A DNA stretch of 64,000 nucleotides from Scylla paramamosain (Eukaryota > Arthropoda > Malacostraca > Decapoda > Portunidae), in the NCBI RefSeq assembly GCF_035594125.1, contig NW_026973726.1, positions 186,001 to 250,000 on the forward strand, given 5' to 3'. Made by a program: the position numbers and the translations under genes. The notes beneath the pieces were generated by a model, which was not told the DNA's origin, made no database searches, and was given only the letters and a program-made list of their open reading frames with translations. This document shows positions 27,057 to 38,819 of the stretch, one piece after another. Every line of letters begins with the position of its first letter. Positions within the stretch are counted from its first letter, which is position 1.

Positions 27057-30000
27057 TAAAAATAATATATTCTTACTACTTACGTACCAAAACGCTAAAA
27101 CACTTGCAAAACACCATTTATAGAGAAATAATAACTTTAACAAATACATGCATTTTTTGTGTTATTTTCAGCTTGTTACGTACAAAACCACAAATATGTA
27201 TTAAAAGTACACTATATCGGGAAACAAAAGAACATTAACGTGTATGTGTATGTATAGACGTGTATGTTTTAGTATTTTTGAGCTTCTTAGGTAACATAAC
27301 CCTGATACGCACGAATAAAACTCTATATGGAGAAACAGAATAACAATACAAAAAATGTGTATTATATGTGTTTTTCACATCGTTAGATAACAAAACACCA
27401 AAAAGCATGCAAAGCAACCTTTACGGTGAAATGAAACATTACTGAAAACGTAAATTATGAGTTTTTTTTCTTTTTTGTGCATGTTTTACAATAAAACGCA
27501 AAAAAGTATCGAAAGCACCCGATATGGGGAAATAAATATTCATATTAAAAAAAATTCCTTTTGAGTGTTTTGGGCTACTTAACTAACAAAGCCCTAGAAC
27601 GCATGCAAACCCCCTTTATAGAGACACAGTAACATTATCAAAAGCAAGTATTTTTAGTGTTTTTTTTTTTTTTTAGCTTGTTACTTACATAAAAGATATA
27701 CTACATAAAAAGTGCATTTTAACGGGAAACTAAAGAACATTACGAGAGATGTATTTTTAGTGTTTTTGGGCTTCTTAGATACCAAAACACTGAAACGTAT
27801 GAATAACACTATATATATATATGCAAAAAATAAAACAATAATAATACAAAGAATGAAACATGGGAAAAATGGGAAAAAAGAAAGAACATTACGAAATATG
27901 TGTTTACGAGTGTTTTTTGAGCTTCTTAGGTATCAAAAAGCCAAAAAGTGTTCTACATATGGAAAAACAGCAAAATCAACAAAAACGTGTAATTTCAGTG
28001 TTTTTACACTGTTAAGTACCAAAACGCCACAATGCATGCAATGTACCTTATATGGAAAAAAAAAAAGAAACGACATTAAGAGGAACGTATGTTTTCAGTA
28101 TTTTTGTGCATATTATACAACAAAACTCTCGAAAAGCTTGAAAAGCACCCTATATGGCAATACAAAACGATTCTTGATTTTTTTATTTTATTTTGAAGTA
28201 CATGCCAAAATGCTAAAACGCATCCAAAACAACCTTTATTTAGACAAAGAGTAACATTATTAAAAACAAGTATTTTCAGTGTTTTTGAGATTGTTACATA
28301 AACACCAAAATGCATGCAGCGCAACCTATGGGGAGACAAAAAGATATTACGAGAAACGTGTATTATGAATATTTTTGACTTTCTCAATTACCAAAATACC
28401 AAAACACACGAAGAGCTCTCTATATGGACAAAGAACAACACTATCAAAAAACGTGTATTTTGAGTTTACTTCACATTGTTAGATAACATAGTTCCAAAAT
28501 GCATGTAAAGCATGTAAAGGAAACGACATTTTAAGATACGTGTTTGTTGAGTGATTATGGACATGTTAGGCACCAAAACGCCCTAAGAGCAATGAAAGTA
28601 TCCTATATGGGAAAACAATACATCATTACCAAATACTACTCTTTTAAGTGTTTTTAAGATACGTATTTGTTCAGTGATTATAAACATGTTAGGCACCAAA
28701 ACGAACTGAAACCAATGTTAAAGTATCCTATATGGGAAAACAATACATAATTTCCAAATAATACTTTTTTTCCGTGTTTTTAAGATACGTACGTACCAAA
28801 AGGCTAAAACGCAGGCAAATCACTCTTTCTGGAGAAACATTATAAATATACCAAAAAACGTGTATTTTCAGAGTTTTGAGCTTGTTACATATAAATATTG
28901 TCAAATGCATGGAAAGAACTCTATATGGGTAACGAAAATGATATTAATAAAAATGGTTATTTAAAGAGTTTCTTAGGTACAAAAGAGTTAAAATGCTTCA
29001 ATAGTACTCCGTATTACGAAACAAATTTCATTACCAAAGACGTTTATTTTTTTGTGTTTTTCACATTGTTAGGTACCAAATGCCAAAGTGCATGCAAAGC
29101 CACCTATATGGGGAAACGCAACGACATTACCAGAAATGTGTCTTTTGAGTTTTTCAGTGTGTTAAGCACGATAAACGTTAAAAAAAAAAAACATAGACAT
29201 GTATGTATGGAAAAATTAAACAACATTAGGAAAAACGTGTTTTGGGTTTTATTTTTTTTTATCAACTACTTAAGTACAAAAACACTAAAACGGATGCAAA
29301 ACATCTTTTAGAGAGAAACTTAACCGAAAACAAATATTTTGATTTTTTCACTTTGTTAGTTACCAAAAAGTCGAAAAAGTATACAAAACAGCTTACAATG
29401 GTAAAGACAACGCAATTTCCAGAAACATTACTTTTAAGTGTTTATGACAGCGCTAGGGACCAAAATACTTAAAAAAAACATGGAAAACACCCTAAAGTAA
29501 AAACAACAACAACAAAAACGTCTCTTTTTCAATGTTTTGAGCTATTTACAAAAAGGCTAAAACTTATGTAAAACGCCCTTCATGAAAAGGAGTATATTTC
29601 TATTAAAAACGTGTATTTGAAGTGTTTTTGAGTTTGTTACATAGAAAAAAAAAATCGAAGATGCTTGGAAAGTACTCTATATAGGGAAAGGAAATATTAT
29701 GAAAAACTTGCGTCAAGAGAGTTTTTGAGCTTCTCAGGTCCCAAAACGCTAAAACGCATGAATATCACTCTATATCAAGAAACAGCACCACTACAAAAAA
29801 GGTATATTTTGAATGTATTTCACAATGTTAGGTACCAAAACGCCAAAGTGAATAAAAAGCATCGTATATTGAGAAAGAAAACGAGACTTCCAGAAACGTG
29901 CCCTTCGAATGTTTGAGTGCGTGCCGAAACGCTAAAAAGCTTGGAAAGCATCATATATGGGAAAACAAAAAGAACATTACCAAAAACGTCTTTTCCCAGT

Positions 30001-30680
30001 GTTTTAAGCAACTTACATAAGAAAATGCTAAAAAAAATGTATCTCCGTATGACAAACAAAATAAATACCAAAAACAAGTATTTCAAGTGTTTTTGATCAT
30101 GTTACAAAAAGGCCAAAATGCTTCTAACTACTTTAAATGAAAAAAAAAAAAAAACTACGAGAAACATGTATTATGAGTGTTTTTGAGGTTATTAGGTACC
30201 AAAACAATAAGATGAATGAATAGTACTGAATATGAACAAACAAAAAAAAATAAAAGAAATCAAAACTTTTATTTTACGATTAATTCACATTTTTAGTGTC
30301 TTGTGAGTGTGTTTCACCTACTTACGTACCAAAACGCTAAAACGTATACAAAACTTATAAAAAATGAGTTTTTTTATTTTAGCTTGTTACGTAGACAAAC
30401 GCCAAAATGCATGCAAAATACCCTGTAAAGGAAAAAAAAAAAAAAAAAACGTTGTATTAGTTTTGAGCTTTTTAGGTACCAAAATGCTAAAACGTATAAA
30501 TAGCACTCAATATGGAGGAACAGTACAACCTTACCAAGAATGTGTATTTTGGGTGTATTTCACTTTGGTAGTACCAAAACGCCGAACTGAATCAAAAACA
30601 CCCTATATAGGGAAAGGAAACAAAATTTCAATAAACGTCTTTTTAGTATTTATAAGCGTGCTAGATTACCTAGCACGCTC
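27057..30680 (-). repeat. Satellite tract 10, reverse
   Basis: About 38 reverse monomers. Bases 27,090-30,660 parallel 35,780-39,050 and 59,560-62,222 monomer by monomer in the same orientation, sharing rare variants such as GGGCTACTTAACTAACA (27,573, 36,239, 60,009) and GAAACATGGG (27,856, 36,516, 60,270). The right end (29,550-30,680) is the left arm of a large palindrome. A monomer is tandemly doubled at 28,533-28,781. No gene is seen. Confidence 0.88.
28533..28781 (-). repeat. Tandem duplication of one ~124-bp monomer segment
   Basis: Bases 28,533-28,655 and 28,656-28,781 are two head-to-tail copies, both starting AAGATACGT and containing GATTAT..ACATGTTAGGCACC and ACAATACAT. The paralogous blocks at 37,180 and 60,885 have only one copy, so this is a local event in this block. 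Confidence 0.85.
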
Positions 30681-30780
30681 ATAAACGTCTTTTTAGTATT
30701 TATGAGCGTGCTAGATTACCTAGCACGCTCATAAACGTCTTTTTAGTATTTATGAGCGTGCTAGATTACCTAGCACGCTC
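30631..30780. repeat. Three tandem 50-bp palindromic units at the palindrome centre
   Basis: Units 30,631-30,680, 30,681-30,730 and 30,731-30,780 each start ATAAACGTCTTTTTAG and are identical except for one base (TATAAGCG in the first, TATGAGCG in the others). Each ends with a perfect inverted repeat: arm GAGCGTGCTAG (one mismatch in unit 1), loop ATTAC, arm CTAGCACGCTC. After unit 3 the mirror continues with ACTAAAAAGACGTT. Confidence 0.95.
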
Positions 30781-31905
30781 ATACATACTAAAAAGACGTT
30801 TCTGGAAATGTTTCCTTTTCTCATATAGGTTGTTTTTGATTGAGTTCGGCGTTTTGGTCCTACCAAAGTGAAATATATGCAAAATACACAATCTTGGTAA
30901 AGTTGTACTGTTTCTCCATATCGAGTGCTATTTATGGGTTTTAGTGTTTTGGTACCCAAGAACCTCAAAACCACGTTTCAGGTAACGCTTTTTCGTTTTC
31001 CCCTTACTTTGCATACATTTGCATGCATTGCGTTTGTCTACGTAACAAGTTGAAAAAAAAATTTTTTGATAATGTTATTCTGTTTCTACATGAAAGTTGT
31101 TTTGCATACGTTTTAGCGTTTTGGTACGTAAGTAGCTCAAACACACTAACAAGACCCTAAAAATGTGAGTTGCTCGTAAAATAAACGTTTAGATAATATT
31201 TTTTTCTGATTCTCCATAGTCAGTGCTATTCAGGCATTTTATTGTTTTGGAACCTAGTAAATTCAAAAACACTCATAATACATATTTCTCGTATTTCTTT
31301 TTTTTTTCACATTTAAAGTTGAAGCATTTTGGCCTTTTCGTAACATGCTCAAAAACACTCGAAATACTTGTTTTTGGTATATATTTTGTTTTTCGTACAG
31401 AGATACGTGAGTTTTTAGCATTTTTCTTACGTAGGTTGCTTAAAACACTGGAAAGAGATGTTTTTGGTTCTTTTGTTCTTTTGTTTTCCCTTGTAGGATG
31501 CTTTCTATGCTTTTTAGCGTTTCGGCACGTACTCAAACATTCGAAAGACACGTTCCAGGAAGTGTCGTTTCCTTTCTGCATATAGGATGCTTTGTATTCA
31601 TTTTGGTGTTTTGGTTTCTAACAATGTGAAATGCATTCAAATTATACCTTTTTTTGTAGTGTTGCTGTTTCTTGATATGGAGTGATATTCTAGTGTTTTA
31701 GCGTTTTGGTACCTGAGAAGCTCAAAAACTCTCCTGACGCAAGTTTCTCATAATATCTCCTTTCCCCATATAGAATACTTTAAACGCATTTTTGACATTT
31801 TTTTTAATGTAACAAGCTCAAAAACACTCTAAATACAGGTTTTTAATATAAATATACCCTTTTTCCATGAAGGCCGTTTTACATACGTTTCAGCGTTCTA
31901 TATGT
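30781..31905 (+). repeat. Satellite tract 11, forward
   Basis: About 12 forward monomers forming the right arm of the palindrome. The tract is also a copy of 56,870-58,046, with the same variants (ACCAAAGTGAAAT, CTCGTAAAATAAACG, CTGACGCAAGTTTCTCAT). It ends at an inversion junction present three times in the window. No gene is seen. Confidence 0.88.
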
Positions 31906-31960
31906 AAAATTCTATATGGAAAAGAGTACAGTATTATCAAAAACGTGTATTTTGAGCGTT
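31860..31960. repeat. Inversion junction J, copy 1
   Basis: Forward satellite (CTTTTTCCATGAAGGCC, GTTTTACATACGTTTCAG) meets reverse satellite (ATATGGAAAAGAGTACAG) across GTTCTATATGTAAAATTC. The same junction with the same flanks occurs near 58,046 in this orientation and near 51,636 in reverse complement. Confidence 0.88.
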
Positions 31961-32930
31961 TTTCACATACTTAGATTCCAGAAGGCCAAAATGCATGCTT
32001 AGCACCCTCTCCATTTCCAGGAACATGTCTTGTAAATGTATTTTGATGCGTATTAGGCATAAAAACAGTAAAATGTATGTAAAACACCTTGTTTGGAAAA
32101 AAAAAAACAATAATAAACGTGTCTTTTAATTGTTTTTAGCTACTTACATTTGAAAACGCTAAACAACATGCAAAAACAATATAGAGAAACACAGTAAATA
32201 TTTTTTTTAATTTTTTTTAGTTTGTTACGTACAAAATCGCAAATATGTATTCAGAAGTTCAGAACATCGGCAAACAGACGTGTATTTTGAGAGACGTGTA
32301 TTTTGAGTGTTTTTGAGCTTCTTAGGTACTAAAACGCTAAAACGCATGAATTACATTGTATGTGGAGAAGCAGAACATTACAAAAAAATTAGTATTTTTA
32401 GTATTTTCACAATGTTTTGACACAAAACACCAAAACTCATGCAAAGCAACCCGTAGGGTGAAATTAAACGAGTTTTAGTAACTTTGGTATGAACGAAAAC
32501 ACAAAAGTTCATACAAAGTATCATATTAAAAAACGATAAAGATATTACGAAAAAAAAAATGTATTAAGAGTTCTTTTGAGCTTCTTAGCTTTTAAAATGC
32601 TAAAACATAAACATTACCAAAAACGTGTATTTAAACAGTTTTTTGCATCAAGTGCCAAACTGCCAAAATGCATGCAAAGCACCCTATATGAGGAAAATAA
32701 ACGAAATTTCCGGAAACATATTTTTCGAGCGTTATTCAGTATGTTATGGACCATAACAATAAAATGCATTGAAAATCACCGTGTATGAGAATACCTAATA
32801 CCGTGGAAATACCTAATAATATTACAAAAAAAAAAAAAAAAACGTATCCTATGAGTGTTTTTAGCTTCTTACGTGTGAAAATGCTAAAACGCTTGCAAAA
32901 CACACTTTTATAGAGTAAGAATACCATTAC
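31906..32930 (-). repeat. Satellite tract 12, reverse
   Basis: About 11 reverse monomers, matching 58,047-59,080 and, from 32,035 on, also 34,518-35,440. A shared rare variant is TTTTGATGCGTATTAGGCA. It flips at about 32,931 (CATTACCACCAAAGTG). No gene is seen. Confidence 0.87.
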
Positions 32931-34517
32931 CACCAAAGTGAAATACACTCAAAATACACATTCTTGCTAAAGTTGTACTGTTTCTCCATATTGAGAGCTA
33001 TTTATGAGTTTTAGCGTTTTGGTACCCAATCACACTCACAAGACACTAAAAATGTGAATTACTCGTAAAATAAACGTTTTAATAATGTTTTTTTTTCTGT
33101 TTCTCCATATTCAGTGCTATTCATTCATTTTATTGTTTTGGTACCTAATAAGCTGAAAAAACACTCATAATACATGTTTCTTGCAATGTTTTTTTTTTTT
33201 TAACATTTAAAGTAGTCTGAAGCATTTTGGCCTTTTTATAACATGGTCAAAAACACTCGAAATACTTGTTTTTGGTATTTATTTTGTTTGTCATACAGAG
33301 ATACATGAGTTTTTTTTAGCATTTTCTTACGTAAGTTGCTTAAAACACTGGAAAGAGACGTTTTTGGTAATGCTCCTCTGTTTTCCCATATAGGATGTTT
33401 TCCATGTTTTTTAGCGTTTCGGTGTCTAGCACGCACTCAAACATTCGAAAGGAACGTTTCTTTAAGTCTCGTTTTCTTTCTCCATATAACATGCTTTGTA
33501 TGCATTTTGGCGTTTTGCTACCTGACAATGTGAAATACATTCAAAATATACTTTTTTTTGTAGTGTTGCTGTTACTTCATATAGAGTGATATTCTTGCGT
33601 TTTAGCGTTTTGGTACCTGAGAAGGTCAAAAACTCTCCTGATGCAAGATTCTCATAATATCTCCTTTCCGCATATATAGTACTTTCCACGCATTTTTGAA
33701 TTTTTTCCTATGTAACAAGATAAAAAAAAAACACTCCAAATAAACGTTTTTTTTTTTTCTTACAGAAATATACTCTTTTTCCATGAAGAGTGTTTCAGCG
33801 TTTTCGTAAGTAGCTCAAAACACTAAAAAGAGACGTTTTTGTTGAAGTTGTTTTGTTTTCACTTTAGGGTGTTTTCCATGCTTTTTAATATTTTGGTTCC
33901 TAGCGCGGTCATAAACACTCAAAAGTAATGTTTCTGGAAATTTCGTTTTCTTTAACCAATGTAAGCTGTTCTGTATGCTTTTTGACATTTTGGTAACTGA
34001 CAAATCAAAATATTTGTTTTGGGTTAAGTTTCTCTATACGAGTAAAACGTGTTTTGCATGCGTTTTAGTGATTTTGTACTAAAGTGGTTGATAAAACACT
34101 CAAAAAGACGTTTTTGCTAATGTTTTATTTTTCCATACAGTGTGATATATATGCTCAAAAGACACGTTTCTGTTAATGTAGTTTCGTTTCCCCATATAGG
34201 TGGTTTTGCATGCATTTTGGCGTTTGGTACCTAACAATGTGAAAAACACTAAAAAATACACGTCTTTGGTAATGAAATTTTGTGTCGTAATACGGAGTGC
34301 TATTGAAGCTTTTTAACACTTTTGTACCTAAGAAACTCTTTAAATAAACATTTTTCTTAATATTATTTTCGTTACGCATATAGCGTTCTTTCCATGCATT
34401 TGAGAATATTTATATGTAACAAGCTCAAAACTCTGAAAATACACGTTTTAGGTATAATTATAATGTTTCTCCAGAAAGAGTGATTTGCCTTCGTTTTAGC
34501 TATAAAGCGTTTTACAA
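32931..34517 (+). repeat. Satellite tract 13, forward
   Basis: About 17 forward monomers with a deletion near 33,030 that joins a type C to a later position. Bases 33,120-34,410 match 54,420-55,708 directly and, in mirror image, 28,800-30,240. Bases 34,395-34,450 form the empty-site counterpart of the RTE-like insertion at 55,716. No gene is seen. Confidence 0.87.
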
Positions 34518-35556
34518 AATGTATTTTGATGCGTATTAGGCACAAAAACAGTAAAATGTATGTAAAACACTTCGTATGAAAAAAAAAAAAATACCATCAA
34601 AAAATTTTTTTGGAGTGTTTTTAGCTACTTACATTTAAAAACGCTAAACGACATGCAGAAACAATATAGCGAAACATAATAAAAAAATGTACTTTAATTA
34701 TTATTTATTTTTTTTTTTTAGTTTGTTACGTACAAAATCGCAAATATGTATTGAAAGTGTAAAACATCAGCAAACAAAAGAACATTACGAGAGACGTATA
34801 TTTTGAGTGTTTTTGAGCTTCTTAGGTATTAAAACGCTAAAACGCATGAATTGCACTGTATCTGGAGAAACAGAACATTACAAAAAAATTAGTATTTTGA
34901 GTATTTTCACAATGTTATGCAACAAAACACCAAAATTCATGCAAAGCAACCCGTATGGTGATATTAAACGAGTTTTAGTATCATTGGTAAGTACGAAAAC
35001 ACGAAAGTTCATGCAAAGTATCTCATATTAAATAACGAAAAGACATTACGAAAAAAAATATATTGAGTTCTTTTGAGCTTCTTAGGTTTTAAAATGTAAA
35101 AATACTTCAATAGCATTATATGTGGAGAAACAGAAACATTACCAAAAAATATGTATTTTAACAGTTTTTTGCATCATCAAGTGCCAAACTGCCAAAATGC
35201 ATGCAAAAGCACCCTATATGGGGAAAGTAAACGAAATTTCCAGAAACATTTTTCGAGCGTTTGTCAGCATGTTATGGACCATAACACTAAAATGCATTGA
35301 AAATCACCCTGAATGAGAATACCAAATAACATTACAAAAAAAAAGAAAAGGTATTCTATGATTGTTTTTAGCTTCTTACGTACCTAAATGTTAAAACGCA
35401 TGGAAAACACAGTTTATGGAGTAAAAATACCATTACCAAAAAGAAGTATTTCTAATATTTTTTTTAAGCGTGTTACGCATAAAAACGACAAAATGCATGT
35501 TAAGAACCCTATTTCAGGTAATGAAAGAATATTACTAGAAATAAGTCTTATGAGTG

Positions 35557-35594
35557 AGTCTTAGGCAGGTCTTAGGTATGTCTTATGTCTTAAG
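35557..35594 (-). repeat. 11-bp CTTAGGTAGGT-like minisatellite, copy 1
   Basis: About three to four imperfect units (GTCTTAGGCAG, GTCTTAGGTAT, GTCTTATGTCTTAAG). The same block occurs at 59,346-59,393 and in reverse complement at 47,431-47,470, consistent with the larger duplications. Confidence 0.8.
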
Positions 35595-37933
35595 TACAAA
35601 AGCGCCAAAATGTATGAAAAGCACCTCAATTGTGAATTGAAATTTCATTTATATAAACATGTCTTTTGAGTGTCCTTTGAAGACACGAGAAAACTAAAAA
35701 GCATGGAAAAAATTAATATGGAAAAAAAAAATTACCAAAACGCTTCTTGAGTAATTTTTTTTTTTTTTTTTAGCTACTTACGTACACTTGCTACGTACTA
35801 AGACACTTGCAAAACACCTTTTATAGAGAAACAATAACTTTAACAAAAACGTGCATTTTCTGTGTTCTTTTCAGCTTGTTACGTACAAAATCGCAAATAT
35901 GTATTGAAAGTACACTATATTGGGAAACAAAAGAATATGTATGTTTTAGTGTTTTTGAGCTCCTTAGGTACCATAACCCTGATACGCACGAGTAACACTC
36001 TGCATGGAGAAACAAAATAAAAATGCAAAAAATGTGTATTTTATGTGTTTTTCACATCATTAGATAACAAAACGCCAAAATGCATGCAAAGCAACCTCTA
36101 CGGTGAAATGAAAAATTACAGGAAACGTATATTATGAGTGTTTTTGTGCATGTTTTACAGTAAAACTTAAAAAAAAAGTATCGAAAGCACCCGATATGGG
36201 AAAACAAAATAACAAAAAAAAATTATTTTTAGTGTTTTTGGGCTACTTAACTAACAAAGCCCTAAAATGCATGCAAACCCCCTTTATTGAGACACAGATT
36301 AACATTATCAAAAAACAAGTATTTTTTTTTTTTTAAGCTTGTTACATAAACGATAAAATACATGAAAAGGATATTTCATTAGTAAACTAAAGAGCATTAC
36401 GAGAGACATGTATTTTTAGTGTTTTTGGGCTTCTTAGATACCAAAATGCTCAAACGTATGAATAACACACTATATGGAAAAAAAAAAAAAAAAAAACAAT
36501 AGCAATACAAAAAATGAAACATGGGTAAAATGGGAAAAAAACGAAAGTACATCACGAAATATGTGTTTAGAGTGTTTTTGAGCTTCTTAGGCATCAAAAA
36601 GCCAAAATGTGTTTTCCATATGTAGAAACAACAATGTCACCAAAATCGTGTAATTTAGGAGTTTTTTTTTACACTGTCAAGTACCGAAACGCCAAAATGA
36701 ATGCAATGTACCTTATATGTGAAAAAGAAACGATATTAAGAGAAATATATGTTAACAGTATCTTTGTGCATGTTAGACAACAAAACTCAAGAAAAGCTTG
36801 AAAAGAGCCTTATATAGCAATACAAAACGAATAGTTTTTTTTTTTGAGCTACATATTAGAATGCTAAAACGCATGCAAAGCAACTTTTATGAAAACACAG
36901 AGTAACATTATCAAAAATAAGTATTTTCAGTGTTTTTGAACTTGTTACTTACATAAACACCAAAATGCATGCATGGGGAGACAAAAAGACATTACGAGAA
37001 ATGTATATTATGAATATTTTTGAGCTACCAGAATGCTAAAACGCATGAAGAGCTCTCTATATGGACAAAGAACAACACTACCAAGAAAAGTATATTTTGA
37101 GTTTCCTTCACATTGTTAGATAACATAAATCCAGAATGGATGCAAAGCACCTGATATGGGTAAAGGAAACGACATTTTAAGATACGTATTTGTTGAGTGA
37201 TTATAGACATATTAGGCACCAAAACACCCTGAAAGCAATGAAAGTATCCTATATGGGAAAACAATACATAATTACCAAATACTACTCTTTTCAGTGTTTT
37301 TAAGCCACTTATGTACCAAGAGACTAAAACGAAGGCAAAACACCCTTTCTGGAGAAACAGTATAACTATACCAAAAACGTGTATTTTCAAAGCTTTGACC
37401 TTGTTACTTATAAATATTCTTAAAAGCATGTAAAGAACTATATATAGGTAACGAAAATAAAATCAAGGAAAACGTATTTTTAGAGCTTCTTAGATACAAA
37501 AGTGTTAAAAGGTTTCAATAGCACTCCGTATGGCGAAACAAAATTTTTTTTACCAAAGACGTGTATTTTTGAGTGTTTTTCACATTGTTAGGTACCAAAC
37601 GCCAAAATGCATGCAAAGCCACCTATATGGGGAAACGAAACTACATTAACAGAAACCTGTCTTTTGACACGTTAGCAAAAACGTCTTTTTTTAAGTACAA
37701 AAAAACAGTAAAACGCATGCAAAACACGTTTTATAGAGAAACTAAACCCAAAACAAATATTTTGATTTGTTATATACCAAAACGTCGAAAAGCATACAGA
37801 ACAGCTTACATTGGTTAAAGAAAACGGGATTTCCAGAAACATTACTTTTGAGTGTTTATGACCGCGCTAGGAACCAAAAAAAATAAAAAGCAAAGAAAAC
37901 ACCCTAAGGTAAAAACAAAACCACTTTTGTTTT

Positions 37934-37972
37934 CACTTTACTCACTCTTCACTTTACTCACACTTCACTCTT
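37934..37972. repeat. 16-bp minisatellite CACTTTACTCACACTT
   Basis: Two full units and a partial one, inserted in a reverse type E monomer between ACAAAACCACTTTTG and TCTTTTAGTG. It is absent from the paralogous position near 61,715. Confidence 0.82.
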
Positions 37973-38685
37973 CTTTTAGTGTTTTGGGCTAATTACAAAA
38001 ACGTTGAAACGCCCTTCATGGAAAAAAGAGTATATTTCTATAAAAAATAAATAAATAAATAAAAAACGTCTATTTGAAAAAAAAAAAAAAAAATGCATGG
38101 AAAGTACTTTATATGGCGAAAGGAGATATTATGAGAATCTTGCATCCGGAGAGTTTTTGAGCTTCTCAGGTACCAAAACGCTAAAACGCAAGAATATCAC
38201 TCTATAGGAAGTAACAGCAACACTACAAAAAAGGTATATTTCAATGTATTTCACATTGTTAGGTAGCAAAACGCCAAAATGCATACAAAAGCATCTTATA
38301 TGGAGAAAGAAAACGAGACTTCCAAAAACATGCCTTTCGAATGTTTGAATGCGTGCTAGACACCGAAACGCTAAAAAGCATGGAAAGCATCCTATATGGG
38401 AAAGCAGAAGAGCATTACCAAAAACTTCTCTTTCCAGTGTTTTAAGCTACTTACGTAAGAAAATGCTAAAAATTCAAGTATCTCTGTATGACAAACAAAA
38501 TAAATACCAAAAATAAGTATTTCGAGTGTTTTTGACCATGTTATAAAAAAGCCAAAATGCTTCAAACTACTTTAGAAGAGGAAAAAAAAAAACTGCGAGA
38601 AATAAGTATTATGAGTGTTTTTGAGCTTATTAGGTACCAAAACACTAACATGCATGAATAGCACTGGATACGGAGAAACAGAAAA

Positions 38686-38819
<134 letters not shown>

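Larger units (their letters stand above)
29550..31905. repeat. Large palindrome, arms of about 1.1 kb
   Basis: Left arm 29,550-30,680 is reverse satellite and right arm about 30,731-31,905 is forward satellite. They match in mirror order: GTATCTCCGTATGAC at about 30,040 against GTACAGAGATACGTG at about 31,395; TTTTACGATTAATTCAC at 30,273 against GTGAGTTGCTCGTAAAA at about 31,165; GCCGAACTGAATC at 30,581 against GATTGAGTTCGGC at 30,838. The centre is the triple palindromic repeat at 30,631-30,780. Confidence 0.85.
34518..38455 (-). repeat. Segmental duplicate of about 4 kb, partner of 58,185-62,222
   Basis: The two blocks run in parallel for about 40 monomers with the same private variants: GATGCGTATTAGGCAC (34,532 and 58,193), the CTTAGG-rich minisatellite (35,559 and 59,347), GAAACATGGG (36,516 and 60,270), GACCGCGCTAGG-like (37,860 and 61,650) and AGTTTTTGAGCTTCTC-like (38,152 and 61,920). 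The partner has an extra (TA)n at 59,102. The triplet 27,090-30,660 matches the part from 35,780 on. Confidence 0.85.
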
